Source: Petrolisthes cinctipes (lineage: Eukaryota > Arthropoda > Malacostraca > Decapoda > Porcellanidae). Taken from it: a stretch of DNA of 64,000 nt. The DNA lies in contig JAWQEG010000486.1 of the NCBI GenBank assembly GCA_033782935.1, positions 3,162,001 through 3,226,000 on the forward strand, given 5' to 3'. The notes beneath the pieces were generated by a model. That model did not search any database. It saw nothing but the letters and a program-made list of their open reading frames with translations, and was not told where the DNA came from. Below are positions 52,153 through 61,596 of the stretch, in pieces (positions within the stretch are counted from its first letter, which is position 1; every line of letters starts with the position of its first letter). The translations under genes were made by a program, and so were the position numbers.

Positions 52153-53576
52153 AGATCGCTTCTGGGACCCAAAAATATCGAATTTTCGGGTGTTTAGGGC
52201 CAGAATTTGAGATATAAACGGGTACAGAAGATGCATGCACATATCGACTTTTGGGCACCTAAAAGATCGATTTTCAGTATGTTTTTGGCCTGTATTTTGA
52301 AAATACTCTAACACGGAGTAGGCATGTACAGATCGCTTCTGGGACCCCTAAATATCGAATTTTTGGGTATTTTGGGACTGAATTTGAGATATCGACTTTT
52401 TGGCACCTAAAATATCGATTTTTAGCATGTTTTTAGCCTATATTTTGATAATATTCTAGCACTGACTAGGCATGTACAGATTGCTTCTCGGACCCCAAAA
52501 TATTGAATTTTCGGGTGTTTTGAGCCTGAATTTAAGATATAAACGGGTACAGAAGATACATGCACATATTGACTTTGGGCAACTAAAATATCGATTTTCA
52601 GGATGTTTTGGCCCTGTATTTTGAAAATACTCTAACACGGAGTAGGCATGTACAGATCGCTTCTGGGACCCCTAAAATATCGAATTTTCGGGTGTTTTGA
52701 GCCTGAATTTGAGATCTAAACGGGTACTGAAGATGCATGCACATATAAACGGGTACAGAAGATGCATCCTCATATCGACTTTTGGGCACCTAAAAGATCG
52801 ATTTTCAGTATGTTTTAGGCCTATATATTGAAAATACTCTAACACGGAGGAGGCATTTACAGATCGCTTCAGGGACCCCAAAATATCGAATTTTTGGGTG
52901 TTTTGGGCCTTAATTTGAGATATCGACTTTGGGCACCTAAAATATCGGTTTGTAGCATGTTTTGGGTCTGTATTTTGAAAATATTCTAGCACTGAGTAGG
53001 CATGTACAGATCGATTCTGGGACCCCAAAATATCCAATTTTCGGGTGTTTTGAGCATGAATTTGAGAAATAAACGGGTACAGAAGATGTATGCACATATC
53101 AACTTTTGGTCACCTAAAATATCGATTTTGAGCATGTTTTGGGACTGTATTTTGAAAATACTCTAACTAGGAGTAGGCATGTACAGATCGCTTCTGGGAC
53201 CCAAAAATATCGAATTTTCGGGTGTTTTGAGCCTGAATTTGAGATATAAACGGGTACAGAAGATGCATGCACATATCGACTTTGGACACTTAAAATATCG
53301 AATTTTAGCATGTTTTGAGCCTATATTTTGAAAACATTCTAGCACTGACTAGACATGTACAGATCGCTTCTGGGACCCATAATTATCGAATTTTCGGGAG
53401 TTTTGAAGTTAAATTTGAGATATAAACGAGTACAGAAGATGCATGCACATGTTGACTTTGGGTACCTAAAATATCGATTTTCAGTATGTTTTGGGCCTGT
53501 ATTTTGAAAATACTCTAACACGGAGTAGGCATGTACAGTTCGCTTCTGGGACCCCAAAATATCGAATTTTCGGGTG
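52153..53576 (+). repeat. 1.42-kb satellite block, copy 2 of a pair spaced 4,038 bp
   Basis: This is the partner of 48,115-49,538. Scattered single-base differences are visible, for example GAGATCTAAACGGG at 52,712 against GAGATATAAACGGG at 48,674. Confidence 0.88.
52714..52771 (+). repeat. Second locus with a double 29-bp cassette
   Basis: This has the same arrangement as 48,676-48,733, exactly 4,038 bp downstream. The cassettes are 52,714-52,742 and 52,743-52,771. The first starts ATCT because of one substitution. It was copied as part of the larger duplication, so it is not an independent event. Confidence 0.93.
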
Positions 53577-56500
53577 TTTTTGGCCCGAATTTGAGATATC
53601 GATTTTGGGCACCTAAAATATCGATTATTAGCATGTTTTGGGCCTATATTTTGAAAATGTTCTAGCACTAAGTCGGCATGTAAAGATCACTTCTGGGACC
53701 CCAAAATATCGAATTTTCGGGTGTTTTGAGCATGAATTTGAGATATAAACGGGTACAGATGATGCATGCACATATCGACTTTGGAAACTTAAAATATCGA
53801 TTTTTAGCATGGTTTAAGCCTATATTTTGAAAAAATTCTAGCACTGTACAGATCGCTTCTGAGACCCAAAAATATCGAATTTACGGGTGTTTTGAGGTTG
53901 AATTTGGGATATAAACGGGTACAGAAGATGGATGCACATATCGACTTTTTGGCACCTAAAAGATCGATTTTCAGTATGTTTTGGGCCTGTATTTTGAAAA
54001 TACTCTAACACGGAGTAGGCATGTACAGTTCGCTTCTGGGACTCCAAAATATCGAATTTTCCGGTGTTTTGGGCCTGAATTTGAGATATCGACTTTGGGC
54101 ACCTAAAATATCGATTTTTAGCATGTTTTGGGCCTACATTTTGAAAATATTCTAGCACTGAGTAGGCATGTACAGATCGCTTCTGGGACCCCAAAATATC
54201 GTATTTTCGGGTGTTTTGAGCCTGAATTTGAGATATAACGGGTACAGAAGATGCATGCACATATCGACTTTTGGGCACCTAAAATATCGATTTTCAGCAT
54301 GTTTTGGGCCTGTATTTTGAAAATACTCTAACTAGGAGTAGGGATGTACAGATCGCTTCTAGGACCCAAAAATACCGAATTTTCGGGTGTTTTGAGCCTG
54401 AATTTGAGATATAAACGGGTACAGAAGATGCATACACATGTTGACTTTGGGTACCTAAAATATCGATTTTCAGCATGTTTTGGGCCTGCATCTGAGTAGG
54501 CACGTACAGATCGCTTCTGGGACCCCAAAATATCGAATTTTCGGGTGTTTGGAGCCTGAATTTGAGATATAAACGGGTACAGAAGATGCATGCACATATC
54601 GACTTTTGGGCACCTAAAAGATCGATTTTCAGTATGTTTTGGGCCTGTATTTTGAAAATACTCTAACATGGAGTAGGCATGTACAGTTCGCTTCTGGGAC
54701 CCCAAAATATCGAATTTTCGGGTGTTTTTGGCCCGAATTTGAGATATCAATTTTGGGCACCTAAAATATCGATTATTAGCATGATTTGGGCCTATATTTT
54801 GAAAATGTTCTAGCACTAAGTCGGCATGTAAATATCACTTCTGGGACCCCAAAATATCGAATTTTCGGGTGTTTTGAGCATGAATTTGAGATATAAACGG
54901 GTACAGATGATGCATGCTCATATCGACTTTGGAAACTTAAAATATCGATTTTTAGCATGGTTTAAGCCTATAATTTGAAAAAATTCTAGCACTGTACAGA
55001 TCGCTTCTGAGACCCAAAAATATCGAATTTTCGGGTGTTTTGAGGTTGAATTTGGGATATAAACGGGTACAGAAGATGCATGCACATATCGACTTTTTGG
55101 CACCTAAAAGATCGATTTTCAGTATGTTTTGGGCCTGTATTTTGAAAATACTCTAACACGGAGTAGGCATGTACAGTTCACTTCTGGGACCCCAAAATAT
55201 CGAATTTTCCGGTGTTTTGGGCCTGAATTTGAGATATCGACTTTGGGCACCTAAAATATCGATTTTTAGCATGTTTTGGGCCTATATTTTGAAAATATTC
55301 TAGCACTGAGTAGGCATGTAGAGATCGCTTCTGGGACCCCAAAATATCGAATTTTCGGGTGTTTTGAGCCTGAATTTGAGATATAACGGGTACAGAAGAT
55401 GCATGCACATATCGACTTTTGGGCACCTAAAATATCGATTTTGAGCATGTTTTGGGTCTGTATCTTGAAAATATTCTAACTAGGAGTAGGAATGTACAGA
55501 TCGCTTCTAGGACCCAAAAATACCGAATTTTAGGGTGTTTTGAGCCTGAATTTGAGATATAAACAGGTACAGTAGATGCATGCACATATTGACTTTGGGC
55601 ACCTAAAATATCGATTTTCAGCATGTTTTGGGCCTGTATTTTGAAAATACTCTAACTAGGAGTAGGGATGTACAGATCGCTTCTAGGACCCAAAAATACC
55701 GAATTTTCGGGTGTTTTGAGCCTGAATTTGAGATATAAACGGGTACAGACGATGCATGCACATATTGACTTTGGGCACCTAAAATATCGATTTTCAGCAT
55801 GTTTTGGGCTTATATTTTGAAAATACTCTAACTAGGAGGAGGCATGTACAGATCGCTTCTGGGACCCAGAAATATCGAATTTTCGGGTGTTTTGAGCCTG
55901 AATTTGAGATATAACGGGTACAGAAGATGCATGCACATATCGACTTTTGGGCACCTAAAATATCGATTTTGAGCATGTTTTGGGTCTGTATCTTAAAAAT
56001 ATTCTAACAAGGAGTAGGAATGTACAGATCGCTTCTAGGACCCAAAAATACCGAATTTTCGGGTGTTTTGAGCCTGAATTTGAGATATAAACAGGTACAG
56101 TAGATGCATGCACATATTGATTTTGGGCACCTAAAATATCGATTTTCAGCATGTTTTGGGCCTGTATTTTGAAAATACTCTAACTAGGAGTAGGGATGTA
56201 CAGATCGCTTCAGGGACCCAAAAATATCGAATTTTTGGGTGTTTTGAGGTTGAATTTGGGATATTAACGGGTACAGAAGATGCATGCACATATATACTTT
56301 TGGGCACCTAAAAGATCGATTTTCAGTATGTTTTGGGCATGTATTTTGAAAATACTCTAACACGGAGTAGGCATGTACAGTTCGCTTCTGGGACCCCAAA
56401 ATATCGAATTTTCGGGTGTTTTGGGCCTGAATTTAAGATATACATTTTGGGCACATAAAATATCGATTTTTAGCATGTTTTGGGCCTATATTTTGAAAAT

Positions 56501-57757
56501 ATTCTAGCACTAAGTAGGCATGTACAGATCACTTCCGGGACCCCAAAATATCGAATTTTTGGGTGTTTTGAGCCTGAATTTGAGATATAAACGGGTACAG
56601 ATGATGCATGCACATATCGACTTTGGACACTTAAAATATCGATTGTTAGCATGTTTTGAGCCTATATTTTGAAAAAATTCTAGCACTGAGTAGGCATGTA
56701 CAGATCTCTTCTGGGACCCAAAAATATCGAATTTTCGGGTGTTTTGAGGTTGAATTTGAGATATAAACGAGTGCAGAAGATGCATACACATGTTGACTTT
56801 GGGCACCTAAAATATCGATTTTTAGCTTTATTTGGGCCTTCATCTGAGTACAGATCGCTTCTGGGACCCTAAAATATCGAATTTTCGGGTGTTTTTAGCC
56901 TGAATTTGAGTTATAAACGGGTACAGAAGATGCATGCACATATCGACTTTTGGGCCCCAAAAAGATCGATTTTCAGTATGTTTTGGGCCTGTATTTTGAA
57001 AATACTCTAACACGAAGTAGGCATGTACAGTTCGCTTCTGGGACCCCAAAATATCGAATTTTCGGGTGATTTGGGTCTGAATTTGATATATCGATTTTGG
57101 GCACCTAAAATATCGATTATTAGCATGTTTTGGGCCTATATTTTGAAAATATTCTAGCACTAAGTAGGCATGTAAAGATCACTTCTGGGACCCCAAAATA
57201 TCGAATTTTCGGGTGTTTTGAGCATGAATTTGAGATATAAACGGGTACAGATGATGCATGCACATATCGACTTTGGACACTTAAAATATCGATTTTTAGC
57301 ATGGTTTGAGCCTATATTTTGAAAAAATTCTAGCACTGTACAGATTGCTTCTGGGACCCAAAAATATTGAATTTTCGGGTGTTTTGAGGTTGAATTTGGG
57401 GTATAATCGGGTACAGAAGATGCATGCACATATCGACTTTTTGGCACCTAAAAGATCGATTTTCAGTATGTTTTGGGCCTGTATTTTGAAAATACTCTAA
57501 CACGGAGTAGGCATGTACAGTTCGCTTCTGGGACCCCAAAATATCGAATTTTCGGGTGTTTTCGGCCTGAATTTGAGATATCGACTTTGGGCACCTAAAA
57601 TATCGATTTTTAGCATGTTTTGGGCCTATATTTTGAAAATATTCTAGCACTGAGTAGGTATGTACAGATCGCTTCTGGGACCGTAAATTATCGAATTTTC
57701 GGGTGTTTTGAGCCTGAATTTGAGATATGAACGGGTACAGAAGATGCATGCACATAT
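53577..57757 (+). repeat. Degenerate right-terminal satellite domain
   Basis: Monomers vary more here. Several lack about 10 bp around GAGTAGGCAT, so CTGAGTAGGCATGTACAG becomes CTGTACAG at about 53,844, 54,991 and 57,336. Others are shortened to GCATCTGAGTAGGCAC (about 54,489) or CATCTGAGTACAGATCG (about 56,831). GATATAACGGG has lost an A at 54,232, 55,380 and 55,909. Local repeats exist: an offset of 1,148 bp links 53,628-54,300 with 54,776-55,448, and 528 bp links 55,427 with 55,955. No uniform HOR is visible. Confidence 0.85.
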
Positions 57758-57765
57758 GTAGCCCT
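57751..57765. other. Satellite / flank junction
   Basis: The array ends within a long monomer: GATGCATGCACATAT is followed directly by GTAGCCCTAAC, which has no satellite similarity. The last satellite base is at or near 57,757, the end of the ATAT that bounds the 29-bp cassette on its right. Confidence 0.9.
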
Positions 57766-58389
57766 AACTGTTACAACCAGTCAAGCGCCAACTACCCTAA
57801 AATTGAGTTATTAATAGGAATTACTTCTACAATTCCTCTTCTATCTAATGAACAAATGGATATCATTTTAGCTTGTATATAGACATCTCTAGAATGTCTG
57901 AAATACAACCGAGTGTCGGCGAGTGACAAATGCAGGCAGTCGACAAGTCAGTCAGCTGAAACAAAGATGTTGCCACTGCTCGCTAATTAATATTATTTAC
58001 TTCGTGCTCTACGTGATTATTTTATTAGCCGTTGGGAACGCTTGCTATGTAGCATAAACACATTAATGTACATTTTTATTGCAAAAACAAACTTGTAAAT
58101 CCATTTAGTTATCACAAATCGTGGAAAAAAGATAATTAAAAAGAGAGGAAACAGGGAACGATAGCGATGCCCGCAGGCGCCAGGTCGGACCAGCCTAAAC
58201 TCTCGTACTGCGTTTAAAAGATGTCTAAATAATTTATGCTTATACTATGTGTTTCACTGTATTATAAGGGAAGTGTTATTACTTCAATATTTCTTAGTAA
58301 AATTATGACAATACATCGAATAAGATACATAATTAATTAAAGTTAATAATAATAATTGTGAACTCACGTGACTCGAGTCAGTCAGACAC
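57758..58389. other. Unrecognised AT-rich flank next to the satellite
   Basis: This is single-copy-looking, AT-rich sequence with no convincing open frame, RNA gene or repeat that I recognise. A GC-richer patch lies at about 58,165-58,212. Nothing in it resembles the satellite or the LINE downstream. Confidence 0.6.
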
Positions 58390-58419
58390 TAGACAGTCAC
58401 ACACTCACTGAGAGAATGT

Positions 58420-58600
58420 GTGTGTAGGGGTAGAGGGAGGACAAGGTGAATGGATATGAGGGGTAGGAGGAGGATGGGTTGGTAAGAAGGGAGGATAGGG
58501 AACTCACAGGGGGATGGTGGGAGTATACAAAGTAAGAGGAGGATAGGTTGGTATGGAGGGAGGGTAGGGGGAGGATGGGTTGGTGTGGAATGGAGTGGAT
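58420..58600 (+). repeat. G-rich degenerate minisatellite with a G-quadruplex motif
   Basis: The + strand is almost pure purine plus T. The core GGAGGATGGGTTGGT occurs three times in degenerate form (about 58,468, 58,539 and 58,571). At 58,558-58,579 four G-runs (GGG, GGG, GGGGG, GGG) are separated by loops of 1, 2 and 5 bases, which fits the usual intramolecular G-quadruplex pattern. It abuts the 5' end of the LINE remnant. I cannot tell whether it is a decayed part of that element or older flanking DNA. Confidence 0.65.
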
Positions 58601-58604
58601 GGAC

Positions 58605-59024
58605 ATGGGTCGAGGATTGTATGGATGACGGGAAAGATTGGGATGGTGAAATATGCGTGGGTGTGTGCATATGCACCAGAGGATGAAAAGAGTAGGACGG
58701 AGAGAGAGTATGAGTGTGTTTTGGGAGGAATTGAATGCGTGTCTGAGAAAGATTGATAATGGAAAGAGAGTGGTGGTGATGGGAGATATGTATGGAAAAA
58801 AGGGAGGTGAGGAAGTGGGAAGTATTGTGGGTAAATGGGGTGTAGAAGGAGTAAATGAGAAGGGTGAGTATCTGGTGGATGTCTGTGCTGAGAGGGGGTT
58901 GTTCTTGGCAAACACCTTCTTTCAGCACAAGATGATCCACAGGTATACATGGAAGAGAAAGGTTGAGAGAGGAGAGCAGAAGAGTTTGATTGATTATTAT
59001 GTGGCAGTGGATGAAAGGTTAAGG
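58605..59024 (+). pseudogene. LINE endonuclease domain, N-terminal part, frameshifted
   Basis: This is a remnant of the apurinic/apyrimidinic-type endonuclease that nicks target DNA for target-primed reverse transcription. From about 58,610 one frame reads RIVWMTGKIG, then VKYAWVCAYAPEDEKS. The frame then shifts by one between about 58,697 and 58,712. The second frame continues FWEELNACL, VVVMGDM, GKWGVEGVNEKGEYLVDVC, LFLANTFFQH, HRYTW and LIDYYVAVDERLRD. The GDxN motif reads GDMY: the catalytic Asn expected in AP endonucleases is Tyr here (codon TAT for AAT). The first part of the domain is missing upstream. The reading stops at the foldback element. Confidence 0.82.
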
Positions 59025-59167
59025 GACCCTGTGATGTAGTCAGAAAATTGGAGTTTTGCGAGTCCTTCAAATTTTGCCACGAAACATCACCCATATTGAA
59101 GGAGCGTGTTTCGTGGCATGTCAGGAGGAATCACAAGCCTCCAAGTTTCATACAAGATCACAGGGTC
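59025..59167. mobile_element. 143-bp foldback (MITE-like) element inside the LINE endonuclease
   Basis: The segment has two arms in inverted orientation, 59,025-59,086 and 59,107-59,167, around a 20-bp loop. The outer 11 bp (GACCCTGTGAT and ATCACAGGGTC) and the inner 12 bp (TGCCACGAAACA and TGTTTCGTGGCA) are perfect. By hand alignment the whole arms pair at about three quarters of positions, with one single-base gap. It splits the endonuclease between VDERLRD and VDAKVVRE, which would otherwise read on. I see no clear target-site duplication, so the exact ends may be a few bases off and the superfamily cannot be assigned. Confidence 0.72.
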
Positions 59168-59503
59168 GATGCAAAAGTGGTGAGAGAAATTATCCAGTGC
59201 TCCGACCATTTTGTGTTGTTGGTAAGGATGAAGGTTAGTGCTAAGTGGGAATATGGTAGGAGGGATGAAGGGGTGAGGAAAAATAGGGAGGTGGCTAGTG
59301 GGAAATTAGATGAAGCAGAATATAGGGAAGAATATAAGAGGAGGGTGGGTGAGGTGCTGGGGGATGCAAGGATGGTGATAGGGGAGGGAGTGGGAGTGCA
59401 TGATGTGTATGAAACATTCAAAACTTTAGTGTGTAAGACAGCAGCAGAAGTGGTGGGGTACAAAGTACAAAAGGGGAAAGAAAGGGAGTGCATGGTGATC
59501 TGA
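59164..59503 (+). pseudogene. LINE endonuclease C-terminus and linker
   Basis: The frame reads VDAKVVREIIQCSDHFVLLV just after the foldback element. SDH carries the catalytic His of AP-type endonucleases. The region continues as a charged linker (KWEYGRRDEG, EEYKRRVGEVLGDARM, YETFKTLVCKTAAEVVG). It then runs out of frame: GCATGGTGATCTGAAGAAGTG at about 59,490 would read AW, stop, SEEV, so a TGG codon has become TGA next to a frameshift. The sequence is strongly purine-rich. Confidence 0.78.
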
Positions 59504-60075
59504 AGAAGTGAAGGATGCAGTAGAGAATAAGAAGAAGGCTTTTAGGAGAACCCTGCAGAGAAATGTGCCAGAGGAGGTGAAAGAGGGAATACAATGAGTG
59601 TAAGAGCAAAGTGAAGAGGACGGTGAGTGAGAGCAAAAGGAGAGTGGATGAGGAGTTTGGTAGGAAACTGAGTGAGAAGTTTAGAGAAAACAAGAAATTA
59701 TTCTGGAAGGAGGTGAAAAGAGAAAGAGGAGAAGGAAAGTCTGGTAGCGTGAGAATGAAGAGAGAGGATGGAGTTACTGTGAGTAGAAGTGAGGAAGTGA
59801 AAGAAGTGTGGGAGACGCATTTTGATCGGTTGATGAATGGGGAGACGGGAGGGGAGGCGGTGGTGACATGCATGGGGATGGAGGCAGGTGGTAGACGACA
59901 GGATGTACAGGGAGAATTAGGAAGGGAAGAGGTTAGGAAAGCAATAGGAAAGTTGAAGATGGGAAAGGCACCAGGGGTGGATGAAATAACTGCAGAGATG
60001 CTGAGGTGTGGGGGGGAGGAGGTGGTGGAGTGGATGCTGCTTAAAATTATGCACATTGGCTTGGAGACAGGGAGA
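59504..60075 (+). pseudogene. LINE region between endonuclease and reverse transcriptase
   Basis: The first frame gives SEEVKDAVENKKKAFRRTLQ and then VPEEVKE. Another frameshift at about 59,590 leads to YNECKSKVKRTVSESKRRVD, EKFRENKKLFWKEVKRERG, a HFDRLMNGE stretch and GELGREEVRKAIGKLKMGKA, then PGVDEITAEMLRCGGEEVV. KMGKAPGVDEITAEML matches the start of the RT domain in this type of LINE (the conserved K..KAPG.D motif). A frame change at about 60,070 and a TGA at about 60,088 (NG, stop, RRV, where W is expected) separate it from the RT core. Confidence 0.8.
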
Positions 60076-60559
60076 GGTGCCAGAGAACTGAAGGAGAGTC
60101 ATAATTGTGCTTCTGTACAATGGGAAGGGGAGTAAGGATGAGTGTGGTAGCTACAGGGGAATAAGCCTTCTTAGTGTACCGGGGAAGGTGTATGGGAAGG
60201 TTCTTACTGAGAGACTGATAGAAGTAACTGAGAATAAAGTCAATGAGGAGCAAGGAGGGTTCAAAAAGGGTAGAGGATGTGTGAACCAGATCTTTGCAAT
60301 AAAATCAACAGTGGAGAAATATATTGGGAAGGGTAGGAAGTTGTATGCTGCCTTCATAGATTTGGAGAAGGCATACGATAGGGTTGATAGGAGAGCTATG
60401 ACAGATGTATTAAGGAATTACGGTGTTGGTGGGCTCTTGCTGGAGGGGATTGAGGCTTTCTATAGAGAGGCAAAAGCTTGTGTGAGAGTTGAGGGTGATT
60501 TGAGTGAGAACTTTGATATCAGTGTAGGATTGAGGCAGGGGTGTGTCATGTCACCATAG
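60076..60559 (+). pseudogene. LINE reverse transcriptase core, motifs up to B
   Basis: This is the RNA-dependent DNA polymerase of the LINE. It reads LLYNGKGSKDECGSYRGISL, LSVPGKVYGKVLTERL, EEQGGFKKGRGCVNQIFAIK and motif A, AAFIDLEKAYDRVD (60,346-60,387), with the first catalytic Asp in FIDL. It continues with a YGVGGLLLEGI stretch and motif B, VGLRQGCVMSP. The next codon is TAG (60,557-60,559) where W is expected, followed by LFNIFMDGCM in the same frame, so this stop is a single-base change within an otherwise continuous RT. The alignment to the RT fold is clear from motifs alone. Confidence 0.9.
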
Positions 60560-60922
60560 TTGTTCAATATCTTTATGGATGGGTGCATGAGAGAGATGAA
60601 GGCAAAGGTGGAGGGCCTGGGTGCGAAACTGAGGTTGAATGGAGTAGATTGGTCCTTGGTTACAAGCTTATTTGCGGATGACACTGTGCTGCTGGCCGAG
60701 AGTGAAAGGGAGTTACAGAGGGTGGTGGATAAGTTTCAGTCCGTGTGTAAGCAAAGAAAACTGGAGGTGAATGTTGGTAAGAGTAAGGTGATGGTATTTG
60801 AGAGGACCAAAACAGAAGTAATTGACTTTGCTACACCCTATAGAGTGGCTGTACCAACTGGGACTGAATGTGAGATAACTTTAGGGGGTGAGAGGATGGA
60901 GGAGGTGAGGGAATTCAAGTAA
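60560..60922 (+). pseudogene. LINE reverse transcriptase, catalytic FADD motif and thumb start
   Basis: It continues the previous frame with LFNIFMDGCMREMKAKVEGL, then motif C, LFADDTVLLAE (FADD at 60,671-60,682), giving the second and third catalytic Asp residues. SERELQRVVDKFQSVCKQRK and LEVNVGKSKVMVFER follow, the usual segment after the active site. It ends at a TAA at 60,920 in EFK, stop, LGTVLCKHG, where Y is expected. The catalytic aspartates are intact, but the flanking stops make the enzyme non-functional. Confidence 0.9.
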
Positions 60923-61214
60923 CTGGGAACAGTTCTGTGTAAACATGGAAGGAGAAATCAGGGAGAGAGCAGTGAGGGGCAGGCAGTTCATAATATCACT
61001 GGGAAGGATTATGAAGGGTAGAAGTGTGAGTATGGAAGTGAAAAAGGGACTGAGAAATAGTATATTCCTGCCAACAGTGACATATGCGTCAGAGACATGG
61101 ACATGGAGTAGGGCTCATCAGTCTAGAATAGGTGCAGTGGAAATGAGTTATCTGAGAGGAGCATGTGGACTTACTAGGTGGGATGGAGAAAGTAATGAGA
61201 GTGTATATGTATGA
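60923..61214 (+). pseudogene. LINE reverse transcriptase, thumb and connection region
   Basis: After LGTVLCKHG the frame changes at about 60,943 and reads MEGEIRERAVRGRQFIISLG, RIMKGRSVSMEVKKGLRNSI, FLPTVTYASETWTW and VEMSYLRGACGLTRWDGESN, ending ESVYV and a stop. SETWTW and MSYLRGACG blocks are typical of this LINE group. The frame shifts again at about 61,205, where the continuation YERCGMSEKAVGIECGVVE is in another frame. Confidence 0.82.
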
Positions 61215-61415
61215 GAGGTGTGGTATGAGTGAGAAGGCAGTTGGTATTGAATGTGGAGTGGTTGAGAGAGTGAAGCGTAATAAACTGAGGTGGTTTGGAC
61301 ATGTGGAGAGAATGTAAAGTGTGGAGTCTGTAAAGAAGGTGTATGGAAGTGAAGTTGTGGGACCTGGTGTGAGAGGCAGACCTCCGGTTAGATGGCAGAA
61401 CAGAGTGGAAGAGTA

Positions 61416-61461
<46 letters not shown>

Positions 61462-61596
61462 GTGACGGAGGAAGGGGGGATGGAGCAAGTGAGGAGGGAG
61501 TGCGAGAACAGGGAAAACTGGAGACTCTTCTGCCGTGGCCACCCCATTGGTGAGAGTTCCCGGAGGGAACGAAGCGTCGGAGCTATAGATAGATAG
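61205..61596 (+). pseudogene. LINE C-terminal region with an expanded (GA)n inside the coding frame
   Basis: The frame reads VKRNKLRWFGHVERM and meets a TAA at 61,316. It then continues ESVKKVYGSEVVGPGVRGRP, PVRWQNRVEEYV, a run of alternating Arg-Glu from the (GA)20 tract, and GGMEQVRRECENRENWRLFC, RGHPIGESSRRERSVGAIDR. The stop codon at 61,594-61,596 is the TAG of the GATA-type tail itself. The LRWFGHVERM and GRPPVRW motifs support the same LINE group as the RT. Confidence 0.82.
61419..61458 (+). repeat. (GA)20 microsatellite within the LINE ORF
   Basis: There are 40 bases of uninterrupted GA, in the place where the ORF would encode a few Arg-Glu or Arg-Val residues. It probably grew from a short GAGAGA in the coding sequence after the element died. 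Confidence 0.95.

Larger units (their letters stand above)
1..57757 (+). repeat. Tandem satellite DNA array, 177/148-bp monomers, about 350 copies
   Basis: The whole stretch is head-to-tail copies of one monomer in a single orientation. I anchored monomers on the C of the ATATCGAATTTT motif. Anchors at 11, 188, 336, 483, 660, 807, 984, 1161, 1308, 1485, 1662, 1810 and 1958 give steps of 177, 148, 147, 177, 147, 177, 177, 147, 177, 177, 148 and 148. Every monomer carries, in order, an ATATCGAATTTTCGGGTG block, a GAATTTGAGATAT block with or without a 29-bp cassette, an AAAATATCGATTTT block, a TATTTTGAAAATA palindrome and the block GGCATGTACAGATCGCTTCT. Mean monomer length is about 165 bp in the enumerated HORs, which implies about 350 monomers. 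No gene or transposon interrupts the array. It runs off the left window edge. The family is not one I recognise. A pericentromeric location is an inference from size and HOR structure. Confidence 0.98.

Noticed and set aside
106..57755. Dozens of open frames of 60-294 codons within the array, mostly on the minus strand
   Set aside because: They are translations of the satellite monomer, repeat with its period, have no recognisable domain, and exist because 177 and 147 are multiples of three.
1..57757. CRISPR array
   Set aside because: The repeats are long, contiguous and diverge gradually; there are no unique spacers, and the LINE and microsatellites point to a eukaryote.
1..57757. CENP-B box in the monomer
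   Set aside because: The best partial matches, TTCGGGTGTTTTGGG and TGAGATATAAACGGG, fit only about seven of the nine essential positions, which is weak in a sequence rich in CGGG and TTCG.
57758..58389. Telomere or rDNA next to the array
   Set aside because: No TTAGG-type repeats and no recognisable rRNA sequence; GCCCTAACTG at the junction is a single occurrence.
58389..59094. Overlapping minus-strand frames of 172-196 codons rich in Pro, Ser and His
   Set aside because: They are antisense to the purine-rich minisatellite and the LINE endonuclease; low complexity and no domain.
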